Positions 52,040 through 63,836 of a DNA stretch of 64,000 nt are shown in pieces. The stretch's first letter is position 1. Each line of letters starts with the position of its first letter. The notes beneath the pieces are model-generated. The model did no database searches, was not told the origin of the DNA, and saw only the letters and a program-made list of their open reading frames with translations. Both the position numbers and the translations under genes were made by a program. Source of the DNA: Straminergon stramineum (Eukaryota > Streptophyta > Bryopsida > Hypnales > Calliergonaceae); contig OY987265.1 in the NCBI GenBank assembly GCA_963920665.1, positions 44,149,001 to 44,213,000 on the forward strand, read 5' to 3'.

Positions 52040-53043
52040 GTGGCAATAAGAGGGGTAGCGTGCACAATCTGTTCACTGGAAGCTCAGGGATGGTGCCTTC
52101 ATGAGTTCATGTTAAGTATTGCCCCTCCTGCCAGCGATCCCAAGACGCTACGATTGCAAGCTCGCGAGATGAGGCAGACGGAGCGCAGCCCCGCGGCGAC
52201 GGGCGATGATAGCGACGCGCCGTTGTCGTCGCCGGACGGAGGAGGTGTGGAGGTGGAGGCAGTGGGGCGGCAGGAGCAGAGGCGAAGGCGAAGTCGTCAG
52301 CAGCGTCGATTGCAAAAGAACAATGACCAGACCGATGTTGTGCTGGACAATCAAACCCGGATCAAGCGGCGGTTGAAGAACTTGCTGATGTATATGCGCG
52401 TGGACTAGAACCTACTGAATGCGTATTTGGGTAAGGGTCGGAAGGTGCACAGGAGCGGTTTTGTCTAGATTCTGGGAAGAGTAGGTTTGCGGGATTGGTT
52501 TGCATTGGGGGATTTAGCTTGTTCTGGATGGTTCAATTGAAGCCCGGTTGAGAGGAACTGAGTTTCGCCAACTGTGCGTATTCTTCGTAGCTTGTAGCTA
52601 GACTCATTAATTAACTGGGGAGTAAATATTATTGCCAAACTACTATTGTAGCAAGTTTATAGCAAGTTTTGCAAGTGGTTGTTCAATTTAGCAAGGATTC
52701 ACCTAGAATTCGCCATCATTCTTGAACCCATTACTACCCGGTGAATTGGTCAAGGTTCCATGTAGTGTCTAGCTTGCGGTCGCTTTTGGTAATTTGTCTT
52801 CCCTCTCTCTCTCGTTTCTCAATTGCCTTTTCAAATCTCTACCTCGTGATGCTCTGTTCTTATCGGAATTGGGGAAATGGCATGTGAAGTCGTGAGAAGG
52901 TCAGGCCGGAGCAAGAACTGCAGCGTGCGGAGGTGCGGATCCTACATTCGGAGTTGGCCATTCGGGAGGCTATTCATGAACTCGATGACTTGGGATTAGA
53001 AGGTTCGCTTGAGAATGCGAAGGGCCGTATTTATCATGAAGAG
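52040..53043 (+). pseudogene. HAT3.1/PRH-type PHD-homeodomain gene relic (pre-PHD region)
   Basis: Exon 1 ends at 52444 and exon 2 spans 52900-53043, joined in phase by a GT..AG intron. Together they match the conserved block just before the PHD finger of plant HAT3.1/PRH homeodomain proteins. 'TRIKRRLKNLLMYMRVD' and, after a stop, 'NLLNAYLGKGRK' join to 'VRPEQELQRAEVRILHSELA' and 'IREAIHELDDLGLEGSL'. Family members have '[28 protein letters not shown]' here. TAG at 52406-52408 occupies the conserved Gln codon (CAG). The PHD finger and homeodomain are missing; the NOL9 gene begins 460 bp later on the same strand. It is a truncated relic. Confidence 0.6.
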
Positions 53044-53504
53044 GTACTCTACATTCAAACAGCTATAAGTGTAGGTTTCGTAGTCCAATGTGGGCATATC
53101 TAAGGAAATTCAGATAGTTAGCAGAAATCTCTGGCTGAGTTGCTCTTTAGCAATCTTAGGGTTTGTGTGTGCATGGAAGCTTCAGAGGAAAGACTTTAGT
53201 TCATTGTGGATGTCATTCAATTCCATATTACTTCAACTTTATAACCTTGATTTGATTCATGTTGGGGAATTTTTCAGCTGTTTTCGACTCCCCAGGCTTG
53301 TCTCATTGAAGTGTATCGTTCAAACTGGTCCTCTTTTCGACGCTCTCACTGTTGGTTTTATTTGCTTTATGTCATTGGTTAGATGTTTGAACAACACAAA
53401 TTCAACAATCGCTTGTTTATGTGTAGCTGATATGTTTTAAAGCTCAGGCTGCTTGTACTTCGTCGCTTTGTTTGACATGGACGTTGTGTTTTGTGGCGAT
53501 TTAG

Positions 53505-56500
53505 GAATTTGTTGGATCACGCGGCTCTTCTCTTGGAAAGAAAAGGTGGAAGAGAACTCTTAGATGGAAGAAATCAAGATCGCGATTTTCGTGATATTAA
53601 TGAATTGGACAGCAAGGATGATGAACTTGATTTAGATTCCGAAACTAGTTACTCAGATAGTGAAGATGGAGATGAGAAAAATGATAAGATTGAAATACCT
53701 GTGGAAGATGTTGAACTTGCTGCCACACCGGAAATTGCTAAAAAGCATGAAGGTCGTGGACTTAACACATCTTTTGCAAAGAAACTAAGGCTAGTTGAAA
53801 CTTTGGACGACTACTTTTCACCAGCAACTTTGCCATCCGATTGGAAGGAAGCTGTTGAAACTATCACACATGGTTCCAGTGTGCCTATAATTGCCATCTG
53901 TGGTGCAAAGAATGTCGGAAAGTCTACATTTGCTCGGTTCCTAGTGAACTCACTTCTCAACAAGTCTTAGATTTTACAGTCATTACACAAAAATCTAGTT
54001 ATTATTTTTTGAACTTGTTTTATTAATATGTGAGTTCCAGAATCCAGACATTATGACAAGGGTATATCTTTAGTGATATGAGTCATTATGTTACTATTTT
54101 TGTACTCGTCCAGGTATAAGGAAGTTGCATATCTGGATACAGACGTTAGACAACCAAAATTCACGGCTCCTGGGTGTCTCTCACTACACGTTCTTGACAA
54201 CCCAATTGTTGGTAAGATCTGAGTGCCCCCCCTGGAGGATTTTGCGACATTTTTCCTTGTATGTATTTATGGATTATGCACGTGAGCATTTGATGATTTG
54301 TTTCATTTTAATTTTTTTCTGGTTTTCTCATATTTTAACATGCAGTAGTTTGTGTAGTAGTAAATGACTGAGTGCCGAAGGACGTTTTTGTAAATCATGT
54401 CAGATGCTAACTCTGCCCTTGCATTTTGTTTACCAGGCCCGCCAACAATGCATCTTCGTTTACCGGAGAGGTAAAAAAATTCTCTTTAACTTGTCATGTC
54501 TACTTCTAAGTTTTATATTGTCCATGAATTTGCAACGTTGTATGTTGTGACTTTTAAATCCTCGACCCTCGTCTCTATTAAACTGATGTCACATGGCTTG
54601 TAGCCCTGAAATGCATCATCGATTTTCCTTCTTTACTTCACCTTGAATGTACGTCCGAAATTGTTTATTCGATCGTTACTTTGCAAAAGTACAACTGGTT
54701 TGATAGGCCAAAACTGTATTTGGCATTGTGTTATGCACACTTTTGCAGGTGCTTCTTTTATGGAGATGTTACTCCTAAAAGTAACCCGTTGATGTATGGT
54801 GAACATGTAGCTGGCCTTGTCAACTATTTTCATGAAATGTATTTTCTCAATTCCACATCGACTATCCCACTAGTCATCAATACGCATGGATGGGTGAAAG
54901 GTAATAGCACCTCAAATTCAACCTCTTTACACCTAATTTTGGTCAATTATTAGACACGAGGTAGGCCAAAATGCCTTGAGAGTCTCTTTTTTGTTGTACA
55001 TAGAAACTGTTGCTTATCAGTCTTTTGTCATTTGTAATAGGTATTGATTATGATGTTGTCGTCGACATCTTGAATTCTACCTCTCCAACACATGTTGTGC
55101 AAGTGTTAGCCAACTCCGAGAAGAAGAATCTGCCACGTAACAAGTTTTGGGACGAAAGGAGTACTACCGAAACCATATACGTAGAGAGTACTGTGGAGAA
55201 ACTACCCATGTAAGCAACTCTCAGGGACTTGCAATTTAGGGATGTCTCTCTTGATGGTTATTTTTTATCTTCTGTGTACCTTGTGTTCTCTGAGAAGTGT
55301 TCAAATTATTGAGCAGGCATCATCGAAGTGCAAGATCAGCGCATCTTCTACGCGCAGCCCAATTTCTTGCGTATTTCCAACAGTGTTTTGGAGAGAATTT
55401 AGCAGCTTTATCTTACCGGGAAGCCAAGTTCTTTTCCCAAACTATGATGTCACTTGTGAGGGACATCCCATACAAAGTCCCATTTTTAGCCCTTAAAATC
55501 AAGCATCTTCATTTTGAGGTTTGTGCTGAACTTGCCCTTTGTATTCTTCTATGCTGTTCTCCACTTGTTTAACCCTTAAAGGATATTGCAGCCCGAGGAG
55601 CATTTTGAAAGTCAAACCTTAATTTCCACGTAGTTCTTTATTTTTAAATGCTTTTAAGCTTGAATGAGAAAATGTAGCTCCAAAAATCTACTTTTTATTC
55701 CATTTTAATTTTTTCAAATTTGTCATAATTGTAATTTTTGTGTTACTTTGAAGTTACAATCTTTGAAAGCTATAAACACACTACTTTTGAACCTTTTCTA
55801 TCGTATTTCTCTTGGTGTGAACTCAAGGAGTACATCAATTACACCATAATGTACTATTATCTTCAATTCTCTTAAAATTTTCATACTATTTTAAGCATTG
55901 TTGCAATTGCTATGATTTTTTCAAAAGAATTTACTTTAAAAAATTATATAAAATTCGCTTTAATGTTTTGGATGATGAAAAATTAAAAATTAATTCTAGA
56001 TATATATTACTGCATGAGAAAAATATCAATTTAGAAAACTAAAGAAGTTTGACCCTACGGGAACTCAAGTTGATTTGTCCTTTATAAGAATTCTAGCCTG
56101 AATATTCATATTAAATTAGGTAACTACCCCCAAAAGGAGGATGTATTTGCATCAAGGACTTCGTTTCTTACTTGATGTTTGTACATATAATTTCAAGTAC
56201 CACCATCAGAGAGTCTTGGATGTGTCAATGCATCTATTGTGGGTTTGGGGGTGACCTTCTATTGATAAGGACACTCGAGACAACGATGACCTAAGTAGGT
56301 CGTCCGTGCCACTCTGCTTGGGCCTCGGTAAGATCCTTCGATGTGAAGCAACAATTCTGTCCAAGCAAATTGTTTTCATCCATTTTAGCATTGATCGCAG
56401 GATTTTTTTGGCAATAAGAGTAAACTATGGTAGGTTTTTTGTAAAGCGCGTTCCCGTGGTCAATGTGTGAAATATGTTGTTTATTTGCAGGAATTGTGAA

Positions 56501-56860
56501 AGCAGTTGACATGAGAAGAGGCGTGTTCTATATTAGCACTCCTGTGCCTCAAGAACAGCTCCAACATGTTGATATCTTGCCTCAAGGGCGTGTTGAGATT
56601 CCAGTTCCACTCTTGATGGTAAGAGACTTTCATGCAAATCATAGACCATGCATACTACCATGAGAAGTTTCAAATTTAGAGCATTTCACGTATTCTAAAA
56701 CTGCAGTCTACAGTCAAACTTATTGATGATCTTGGGACTTGATCTGCAGGCCAGAGGTTTCATGTGTCCATATTTGAAGGAAAAATCACAAATTGTGGAA
56801 GGAGTGGATGCGGGCGCAATGAAGAGTACTATGAAGCCGAGTGCAAAGAAAGTGCAATGA
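53505..56860 (+). CDS. NOL9: NOL9/GRC3-type polynucleotide 5'-hydroxyl kinase
   Basis: Exons: 53505-53963, 54114-54211, 54437-54470, 54749-54900, 55041-55209, 55317-55518, about 56198-56327, 56491-56618 and 56750-56860. Borders are GT..AG and phases fit except at the seventh exon. The protein has an acidic N-terminus, a Walker A motif (CGAKNVGKSTFARF), YLDTDVRQPKFTAPG, CFFYGDVTPKSNP, PLVINTHGWVKG, THVVQV, GIVKAVDMRRG and FYISTPVPQEQL. That is the full order of plant NOL9/GRC3, the nucleolar RNA kinase acting in ITS2 and rRNA processing. The family's DVGQ is DVRQ here. The seventh exon holds the conserved CVNASIVGLGV, but in a frame that fits neither its upstream junction nor its downstream end (LCLGLG|IVKAVD). 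A 1-nt change on each side would be needed. The first exon is not found. The gene is nearly intact and could be a recent pseudogene or carry assembly errors. Confidence 0.8.
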
Positions 56861-59800
56861 AGCTTGCCTGTACTCATTTTCTATTTGAAGAAACCAAGTG
56901 CCCGCTATGTGTAGTGCACCATATTTGCTAGATCACTTCAAATCTTGAGTCATGGATTCCATAGGGAAATCAATGGAGTTTCATATTTTTGGTTGTTTAT
57001 ATTCAGATCCTAAATCAATGCTCTATCTACCAGAGCTTCTTTTCTGGAGCAAATTTTTTTATTGGGGTGATGATCGATTGTGCACTAAAGTTTTCTTGCT
57101 TGTGGATTCCGTCATCTGTTTGGATGCAAATGTTAATGAGTGGAGTAGCTAATTACCTCCTGTGTTTCCCAAGAGAAATTCTAGGTTTCGATTGTATGCT
57201 GGTTCAAGAATTGGTGGTGATTACACCAAGTCCGAAAGGGGGTTTAAACAAGATGATTGCCCTGTAGGTGGCGTTGCTCATTTTGATACTATTTCGGGTA
57301 CCATGGTCTCAGCTCGTTTGAACCTATGCCAAAACTTCTATTTGACCTTGATTCTGGAGATTAGAGTCAAATAGATTTCCTATTTGTTTTGAGAACTGAA
57401 CTATTTCTCTCTACTCTAAGTAGAAGGCTCTTGAGACATTAGTGCTCTTGAGCTACCCGTTTATGGGTCAGTACTTTGGTCAAAGCGAAAAGCTAATCTT
57501 ATGAGACTCTGAAAATTGCTATAAAATACGTTCTCAATGATTGTTTTTCGTCTGTTCTAAAAAATTCTCTCTAATTGTTTTGTTTGAAATGAGGATTGTA
57601 TTCCAATTTCTAATTGTTCTTGAGCAAGAGATAGTATAGTAGACTTGCCAATCATCGCATAGACAAAATTCAAATCCTTCTCCACGTAAATGTAGGGACT
57701 TTCATGTTTTGAAATTTGGCGTGATTACTAAAGGTCATGTTAAGATTCACCTTCAAAAAATAAAAAGCAAAAATATTTCTTCCATCAAATTTTATTGCAA
57801 TCTAAAGGTGATGAAGCTAAAATCTAGTTAAAAATTCCTTGCAACCCTTCATTGCACAATGTGTTGTCATTGGGTGGTGATACAAAATTTTGTTCACATG
57901 ACAATTGAATTGGTAGTTGCATCATGTGGTTAGTGTACGGTAAATGACAACAATTGTTGTGTAGTGAGTCTTGTGGAAGTCAACCCCATAAAGGTCCATG
58001 CATCCAAAAAATGGATGTACCTTGATCAACCTTGATTGTAACTTTCAGTAGAACCATTTTTGGTATTTGGTTTAAACTAATAAAATGAAGCTTGACAAGA
58101 TATCTTTTTGTTTCATTTGGAAATTTTGAAAAAATCCAAGAATTGAAAGAGTTATTGCAATTGCAAGCTTCATATGTTAGAATCCAAATAACATGATTTG
58201 TGGTGATTCTTATTTTTCTTCTTTGATAATGGATTTTAAATTTAAATTACAAAATTATGTTTTTCATTCTAACCTTCATTTATGGTAAAAACTCCAAATT
58301 ATTCTAATATAAAATAATTCATATAATTTTATTCCACCTCTGCTTTTTTAAAATCACAATAATTTGATTTTATCATCCAATTTTTCTGAAAAAAACAACA
58401 TATATAGAAAATACATTTTTCCACGAGCAAAGTCAAAATTTTACATATAAATTAAATAAAAAGATAAATGCGATTTGATAGCTAAATTTGACTTCAAGGT
58501 CTTTGTTGTGGCTATTTTGGATGTAAAGAATAAAATAACCTATTGAGAAATTTTTACACTAATTTTCATTACTATTTTGGTAAACCTACCTATAACATGT
58601 AGAATGAGTGTTTACCTTGTTACAAATTAGCAAAAAAAATAAGAGTTTTTTCCATGCAAAGACAAATGTGAGAAAGGAAGAGAGCAATTGAAATTTTATT
58701 TTTGACAAAGTATGAATTTCTTATGGTCCAAAACACTATCTCTAGACTATCAATTTGTTTTGAATTATAACCATACGAGTTCAACTTAGGCATGCTAGAG
58801 ATCACTTAGAAAAAGAAAACATAACAATATCACTTATGGATTGACAGATTATATGTTTGATCATGAAGGTGTTAAAATTATGAAAGTGATTTGAAGTCTT
58901 TCAATCCTCTTTTCACATGTCAAATCTAAAAAATTCGTCATCAAATAAATACGAGATTAAAGGTCATCATGTACATAATCTCAATAAATTTAAGGCTTCT
59001 CAAAATCTACTCTATAATTTATAAATGAATTTCTAATGTGTGTTTTTTTCCAAGATATATTGTAGTTGAGTCTCATTTCCAAGAGCCCTCAACAATAAAA
59101 AAATCAAGATTTGCAATGGACACCCTTGCACATAATCATAATGTGCAAAGGTCCAATGCAAAGTCACCAATCCAAAACCCAAATGAACTTTACCACATTA
59201 TAGAAAGAAAAAAGAGGAAAAGATTCTTCATTAGAAAAAGACTTTTCATGCAAACAAGGGAAGGTCAAATTTATTAGTATACATAACAATGCTTGAAAAG
59301 GTATGATAATATTGATGATTTTGCTAATTTGCGAGGTTTGAGAAGGATATCGGTGACCCCATGAATAAAGAGAGACAAATACCAATTGCATTAGAGAATC
59401 ACTTTTAGAATTGCCCCATTATTAAGCCATTATCATCTTAGAACCTGGGAGCATTGTGAATGCTCTCAACTAGTAGTTTGCTATTGTCATGAGACTTTCA
59501 ATGCCAATGAATTCCTTACTTGTGGTACATCTCTAGAAATTCAATCACTTGTATGTGTATAAAGAAATTTGAAGTGAGGAAGGTAAGGCCCTAGGCCATG
59601 GAAAAAATACATTGAATAGTAGAATTAGATTGCCCCTCACTAATTTCTTAAAACATCATATTCATTAAAATGGGAGTTTTCCACTGAAATAAGAGTTTTA
59701 AAAGTACTATTTATTGTAAATGTGAAAAGAATCCATGGTCCCTTGACACTAGGAAGCACAACAATCACATGCAAAACCTCTGAAGAAATACATAATTTCA

Positions 59801-59968
59801 AAACATCATGCAATAAATGTGAATTGTAATCCAAGAAATGAAACATCATAAGCAGATAACTATGTATTATATTTATATTATCACCAAATCCTTGTACACA
59901 CATGGCCTATTGTAAGTAACATTCCTAGCAACTAAGCTCTTCATCTCTATCAAACGTGTTAGACATTG
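56861..59968. other. AT-rich intergenic DNA
   Basis: No gene, RNA or clear repeat is recognised. Short frames at 56,952-57,374 and 59,038-59,277 lack family resemblance. The 3' end of the NOL9-type transcript should lie in the first few hundred bases. Confidence 0.35.
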
Positions 59969-60260
59969 CAAGTAGATTGCTTGAGAAGACAAGGGCATGG
60001 TGATTGAAGAATGAAGCGGATGTTGAACTTTGACTGGATCTAGGCAAGGAAGTTGTAGAAAAACAAATATCCAGACGTCTCTGAGCATTCTCATAAATTG
60101 CAATCCTCACAGTCTTCTTTAGATTGCCATTTATGAAAATGCTTACAGCGACGCCTGTATATTTCTAATTCTACAACTTCCTTGCCTAGATCCAATCAAA
60201 GTTCAACATCCACTTCATTCTTCAATTACCATGCCCTCATCTCTCCAAGCAATCTACTTG
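59969..60260. repeat. Long near-perfect hairpin (foldback), arms ~137 nt, 16 nt loop
   Basis: The left arm 59969-60105 begins 'caagtagattgcttg' and the right arm 60122-60260 ends with 'caagcaatctacttg'. The arms pair along their full length. A ~57 bp run ('attgaagaatgaag..ggatgttgaactttga..tggatctaggcaagg') has only two interior mismatches, and overall pairing is estimated at about 87%. Most mismatches in the outer part are C/T or A/G. Such an inverted duplication could be a foldback transposon or a young small-RNA (MIRNA-like) locus. Neither arm matches a gene in this window that I can see. Confidence 0.75.
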
Positions 60261-60601
60261 CAAGACTGCTACAGCCGACGAAGATGAGGTCCCCTAATTT
60301 GAATACTTGGTTTGTGATAGATCAAGGATTGCATTCATTAGTGTAGATACCTTCAAAATAGTCTCTAAAATCATGTCCTTGAGTATGAGGATTGCAACAA
60401 TGTACAAAGTTCTTTCCTAGATTTAGGGTATTCGATCCCATGAAGGAAGTCATCCTCGTATCCTACATAGGGTTCCATGTAGTATCTATCATTGCTATCA
60501 TTTATTTACAAAAACAAAATTTGTCATATAGACAACTATCATGAGTGTGACTTGCTCTTGATTTCCTGAACTGCCTTCAAAATCTCTGGCCCTCAACTAT
60601 A
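60261..60601. other. Spacer, nothing recognised
   Basis: Short stretch between the hairpin and the 3' end of the broken frame at 60602. No feature is supported. Confidence 0.3.
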
Positions 60602-61166
60602 TCATGTTTCCATCTTCTTATACTTACGCCAATAGTCCTGCCGCTGCGCCTCTAATGACTTTCGCTCCCATGCATTCCAAATTGGAGTCGAGTAGCAACT
60701 ACGAGATACTCCATCGTGCGACCGTTTCATTTGCCCCCCTTCAGACGGTGCGTGGTGTCGTTGAATCCAAGGTGCTATATTGGGGAGAGAATGGTGTGTC
60801 GCAGATGGAACCTCAGACTTCAACACTGCTGGAGCGACTTGACATCCCAAGTCCTCATAAAGCTTCCTCTGAGGGACTTTGTCGGAGGGTGTCACTGAGG
60901 TAGGATGGCCCATAGATCGCAATGGAGATGGGGAGCATGAAAGTGGCTGTCGTTTCCTTCCACTGGGAGGGCTATCAACCACACCATCCTCGACAGGCTT
61001 CGGTGAGAAGTCCATCGTGGAATTCGTAGTAGCTGCTAATCCTAGGAAGTTTCTAGTGCTGAGGATTAAGTACTGCCCGTAGTCCTAGATGGAGTCCACG
61101 GACACTTCGCAAGCAAGTCCACTTCCTAGGACATGGGTTGTTGGAGTCCCAAGTATTTGATAAGAA
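60602..61166 (-). pseudogene. Broken exon of unknown family
   Basis: The exon opens after an acceptor (ttttaatttcag) at 61166 and runs leftwards to a stop at 60602. It contains 'TPTTHVLGSGLACEVSVDSI', then TAG at 61085 (reads as CAG), then 'DYGQYLILSTRNFLGLAATT', a Ser/Pro/Arg-rich stretch and a basic C-terminus ('DYWRKYKKMET'). There are no recognised domains. GC is higher than in its surroundings, as in the other coding relics here. Confidence 0.4.
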
Positions 61167-61417
61167 CTGAAATTAAAACAAAGGTCTATCCAAATGCGTA
61201 AAAACAAAGAACACACCATGCCTGAGTTTGCTTGGACATGTGTCAAAGGACTAATGTCAAACCAATGTAAATGCAAGAACACTCTTGCATATGTGAAACC
61301 AAGAAACAATTTCATTCATAATTATGTTAACAAATATGTACAATTCAGGTCGTGCCGAACTGAAATGAAAGTCTATTGAAACCATGCCAATCTGAGTTGA
61401 GCTCTTCAGGAGCTAAA

Positions 61418-62576
61418 CTAATTTACACTAGAAGACGTACGAACTATGTCTATGAGCTTGTTGTATTCTTTTCGATTCCTTTCATTGCATAGCATTCGCC
61501 GCCCAATTCTTCCTGGACCGTTTTCCCTGAATGACTTCAACCCTTGATCGCGAGCGACATGTAGACGCTTAAACTAGGGAAGCAGTACTTCAAGTAGAGA
61601 AGTATCCCTCGGACCATTTCCCCTATAACTCCAAGAGTCTGGTAGAATGACATTATTAGACTTGTTCATTAAATGTTTTATTGGGTTGTCATCCACAATT
61701 ACAGTATTGTCGGCACTAAAGCTTCCTCTTGAGCCATTGAATAACATATCTAGATTTTTCAAGAACAAGTCTTTATCTTTCCCTGGCTCCTTCAAGGAAG
61801 ACAACCTTCCAGCTCTATCTCTGTCCTTCATAGTTTGACAAGAGTCTTGCCCAAGAATAAGAAAGGGTCCCACTAAGCCTCGAAAAAGATATTCGCAAAT
61901 CATCTCAGTGGTGGACTTTTTCATAGAACTCCACACCAATATCACTGCAATTTTTCCTATCTCTGAGAGGAAATTGGAGCAAGTGGGTCTCACCCACACA
62001 GCCTTTGGTCCCACTAAAGCGGGTTCTATGGCTGAGTGTGATCCCGAGGAGTCTTTGAAGTGTTTATGCGACAACCCCTTGGACTTCCAATCTTCGCAGA
62101 CACATAAAATGCCATTTAGGTCCAAGTTTACATTGATCCACTTGTCTACCACCCTAGACCTGAATGGCCGATTGACGCCCTCCGAAGTTCCTCCACGACC
62201 AGATGGAGGACCGGATTCCTGCTATCAAACGGGCAAATGCGTACGTAGTTATAATGCTATACTGTCTCATCCTAGACGGACAGCAAAATCACATAAAAAC
62301 TAGTGTTCATCAAGAAGCATAGCAGCAATACACACAAGGACCACTCGAAGTGTGAATAGACAGAAGACCGAAGCTTACCTGTTTTTTAGAGGATCCGCAA
62401 GGTATTGTGAAGGTATTATGTATCGTTGCTTTCCGTTCTTGAACAATAGCCACGTTTTGCACTTCAACTCTAGGGGCCATGCTCTGATGGACTTCATCTT
62501 CAGTTACAAAGAGAGGAAATGATAGAGGATGTGTTTGTACAGTGGGTGCACACGGTGATGCGGAGACAATTGGCAA
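61418..62576 (-). pseudogene. FCP1/SCP-like (NIF-type) HAD phosphatase with internal TAG
   Basis: An upstream exon (about 62576-62379, donor gtaagc) joins in phase to 62218-61574. The second exon has motif I as NLDLNGILC (plant variant DLNG of DxDG), motif II-like VILVWSSM and motif III-like NTVIVDDNPIKHL, followed by LPDSWSYRGNGPRDTSLLEVLLP. These are the landmarks of the FCP1-homology (NLI-interacting factor) phosphatases. TAG at 61574 then stops the frame. The same frame runs on for 52 codons ('FKRLHVARDQGLKSFRENGP'..'GRIGRRMLCN') to 61418, matching the expected family tail. The TAG therefore looks like a nonsense change (CAG to TAG), not the true end. The truncated product might still fold. 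Confidence 0.72.
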
Positions 62577-62813
62577 ACTTAGTGGCCCTACGAATCCAGA
62601 TTTACGAAATGATACTTTGTGTGAGTGCTATATATTAGTGGCTCAGGAATTGAGTTTGAATATGTACAATTAAAATTTAAACTCCGACACTCCATAGTTC
62701 ATTGGTAAACATGTCTCTCCACTGCAAAAATCCTAAACCTACACTATATCTACATGTAACACCCTATGATACAAATCAACTCGAGTCGAGCTAAAACAAA
62801 TCACATCGAGTAA

Positions 62814-63836
62814 TTATTGAGCCGAACCTGCTAGTGAACCTTCGCCGAGAACCGTATCCAGTTCGAGTACTACATTGGCTGGTTCCATGAGTAGGTTCGG
62901 CTCAGTGTCGGCATCCTTCGTATCTCTTGGTGTAACTTCAGCCACCTCCTACACAGCAACCTCTGAATTGGTGGCTTTTGTATTCTCTGACGGGAGAGAT
63001 GGACTTGCATCAGTGTCATTGGTTGGAAGAGGAGGGTCAGATTCTTGGGCGCCAGTAGGAAGTGGTGCAAGCAATGTTGTAGCCTCTTGCAGAATAGACA
63101 CTGTGCTGTCGTTTGATCCAGTGGCCTGATTTTGAATCAGGCGTTGTTGCGAAGTAGAGGCAGGCTCTAGGGACGCTATCGGCGTGGCTTCATTTTTATT
63201 CAAATATTGCTGCCACATTTCCCGGTTCTGCTTCTATTCCATAATCATGGTTTCCGTTAAGGAAGCAAACCTTCAATTCGTCTCCTCCTGGAGCCTTCTA
63301 CTCTCCACCCTATCTGCCACTTGGTCCTGACACATACTCTCTTGTTGCTTCATCAGAGAAGCTAGCGTCTCTACAACAGACTTCAAGGGGTCCACCTTCC
63401 TCTTCTTCGTCGGGCGCGTATTCGAGGAAGGAGTCACTAGAGTAGCACACAGTCCTCTTGAAGCGTGCAATCCTAAAGAGGTAGAAGACCGTGGTGGATC
63501 CTAGAAGGCGGATCAACCTGGCGTCAGAATGTCATCGAGACTTGCTTCATCATCCGAGCCCTCCTCCTCATCGTCTTCTTCCTCGTCTTCATCAAAGATT
63601 GCGGCCTTCCTCTTCTCTGCCCAACTACTCGGGGACCCTGTTGTGGACGTAGTCCTCATTCTTGTTGAAGATGGTGTCGACTGTGACCCCATCACTGCCG
63701 GAAACTGTATGGCATCAACAGGGTACCCAGTGTCTAGGAAATTGTCTTTGTCGAGCTTCAATGCTAGAGTAGCAATGTTGCTCCACAAGTCAGATTCAAT
63801 GTCTGGAATAGCTGCGTATACATTTACTGAACTCAT
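62814..63836 (-). pseudogene. Degenerate acidic/coiled-coil protein gene, five internal stops
   Basis: One frame persists for about 340 codons from an ATG at 63836, just after an acceptor (ttttgcag). It contains 'NFLDTGYPVDAIQFPAV', an acidic run (DEDEEEDDEEEGSDDEASL), a basic 'RPTKKRKVDPLK' that could be a nuclear signal, a Gln/Glu-rich coiled-coil-like stretch and a Pro/Thr-rich tail. Stops at 63513 (TGA), 63501 (TAG), 63273 (TGA), 63234 (TAG) and 62949 (TAG) each read as CGA or CAG. The layout resembles Myb/SANT-like accessory proteins of plant DNA transposons, but no domain is certain. Confidence 0.5.

Noticed and set aside
55569..56120. Fourth TTAA element starting in the NOL9 intron
   Set aside because: Only one end (TTAACCCTTAAAGG) was found; no inverted partner within about 1 kb.
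56251..56269. A 19 bp intron (gtgacc..ataag) that would restore the NOL9 frame
   Set aside because: Far shorter than any spliceosomal intron known in plants; a frameshift is more likely.
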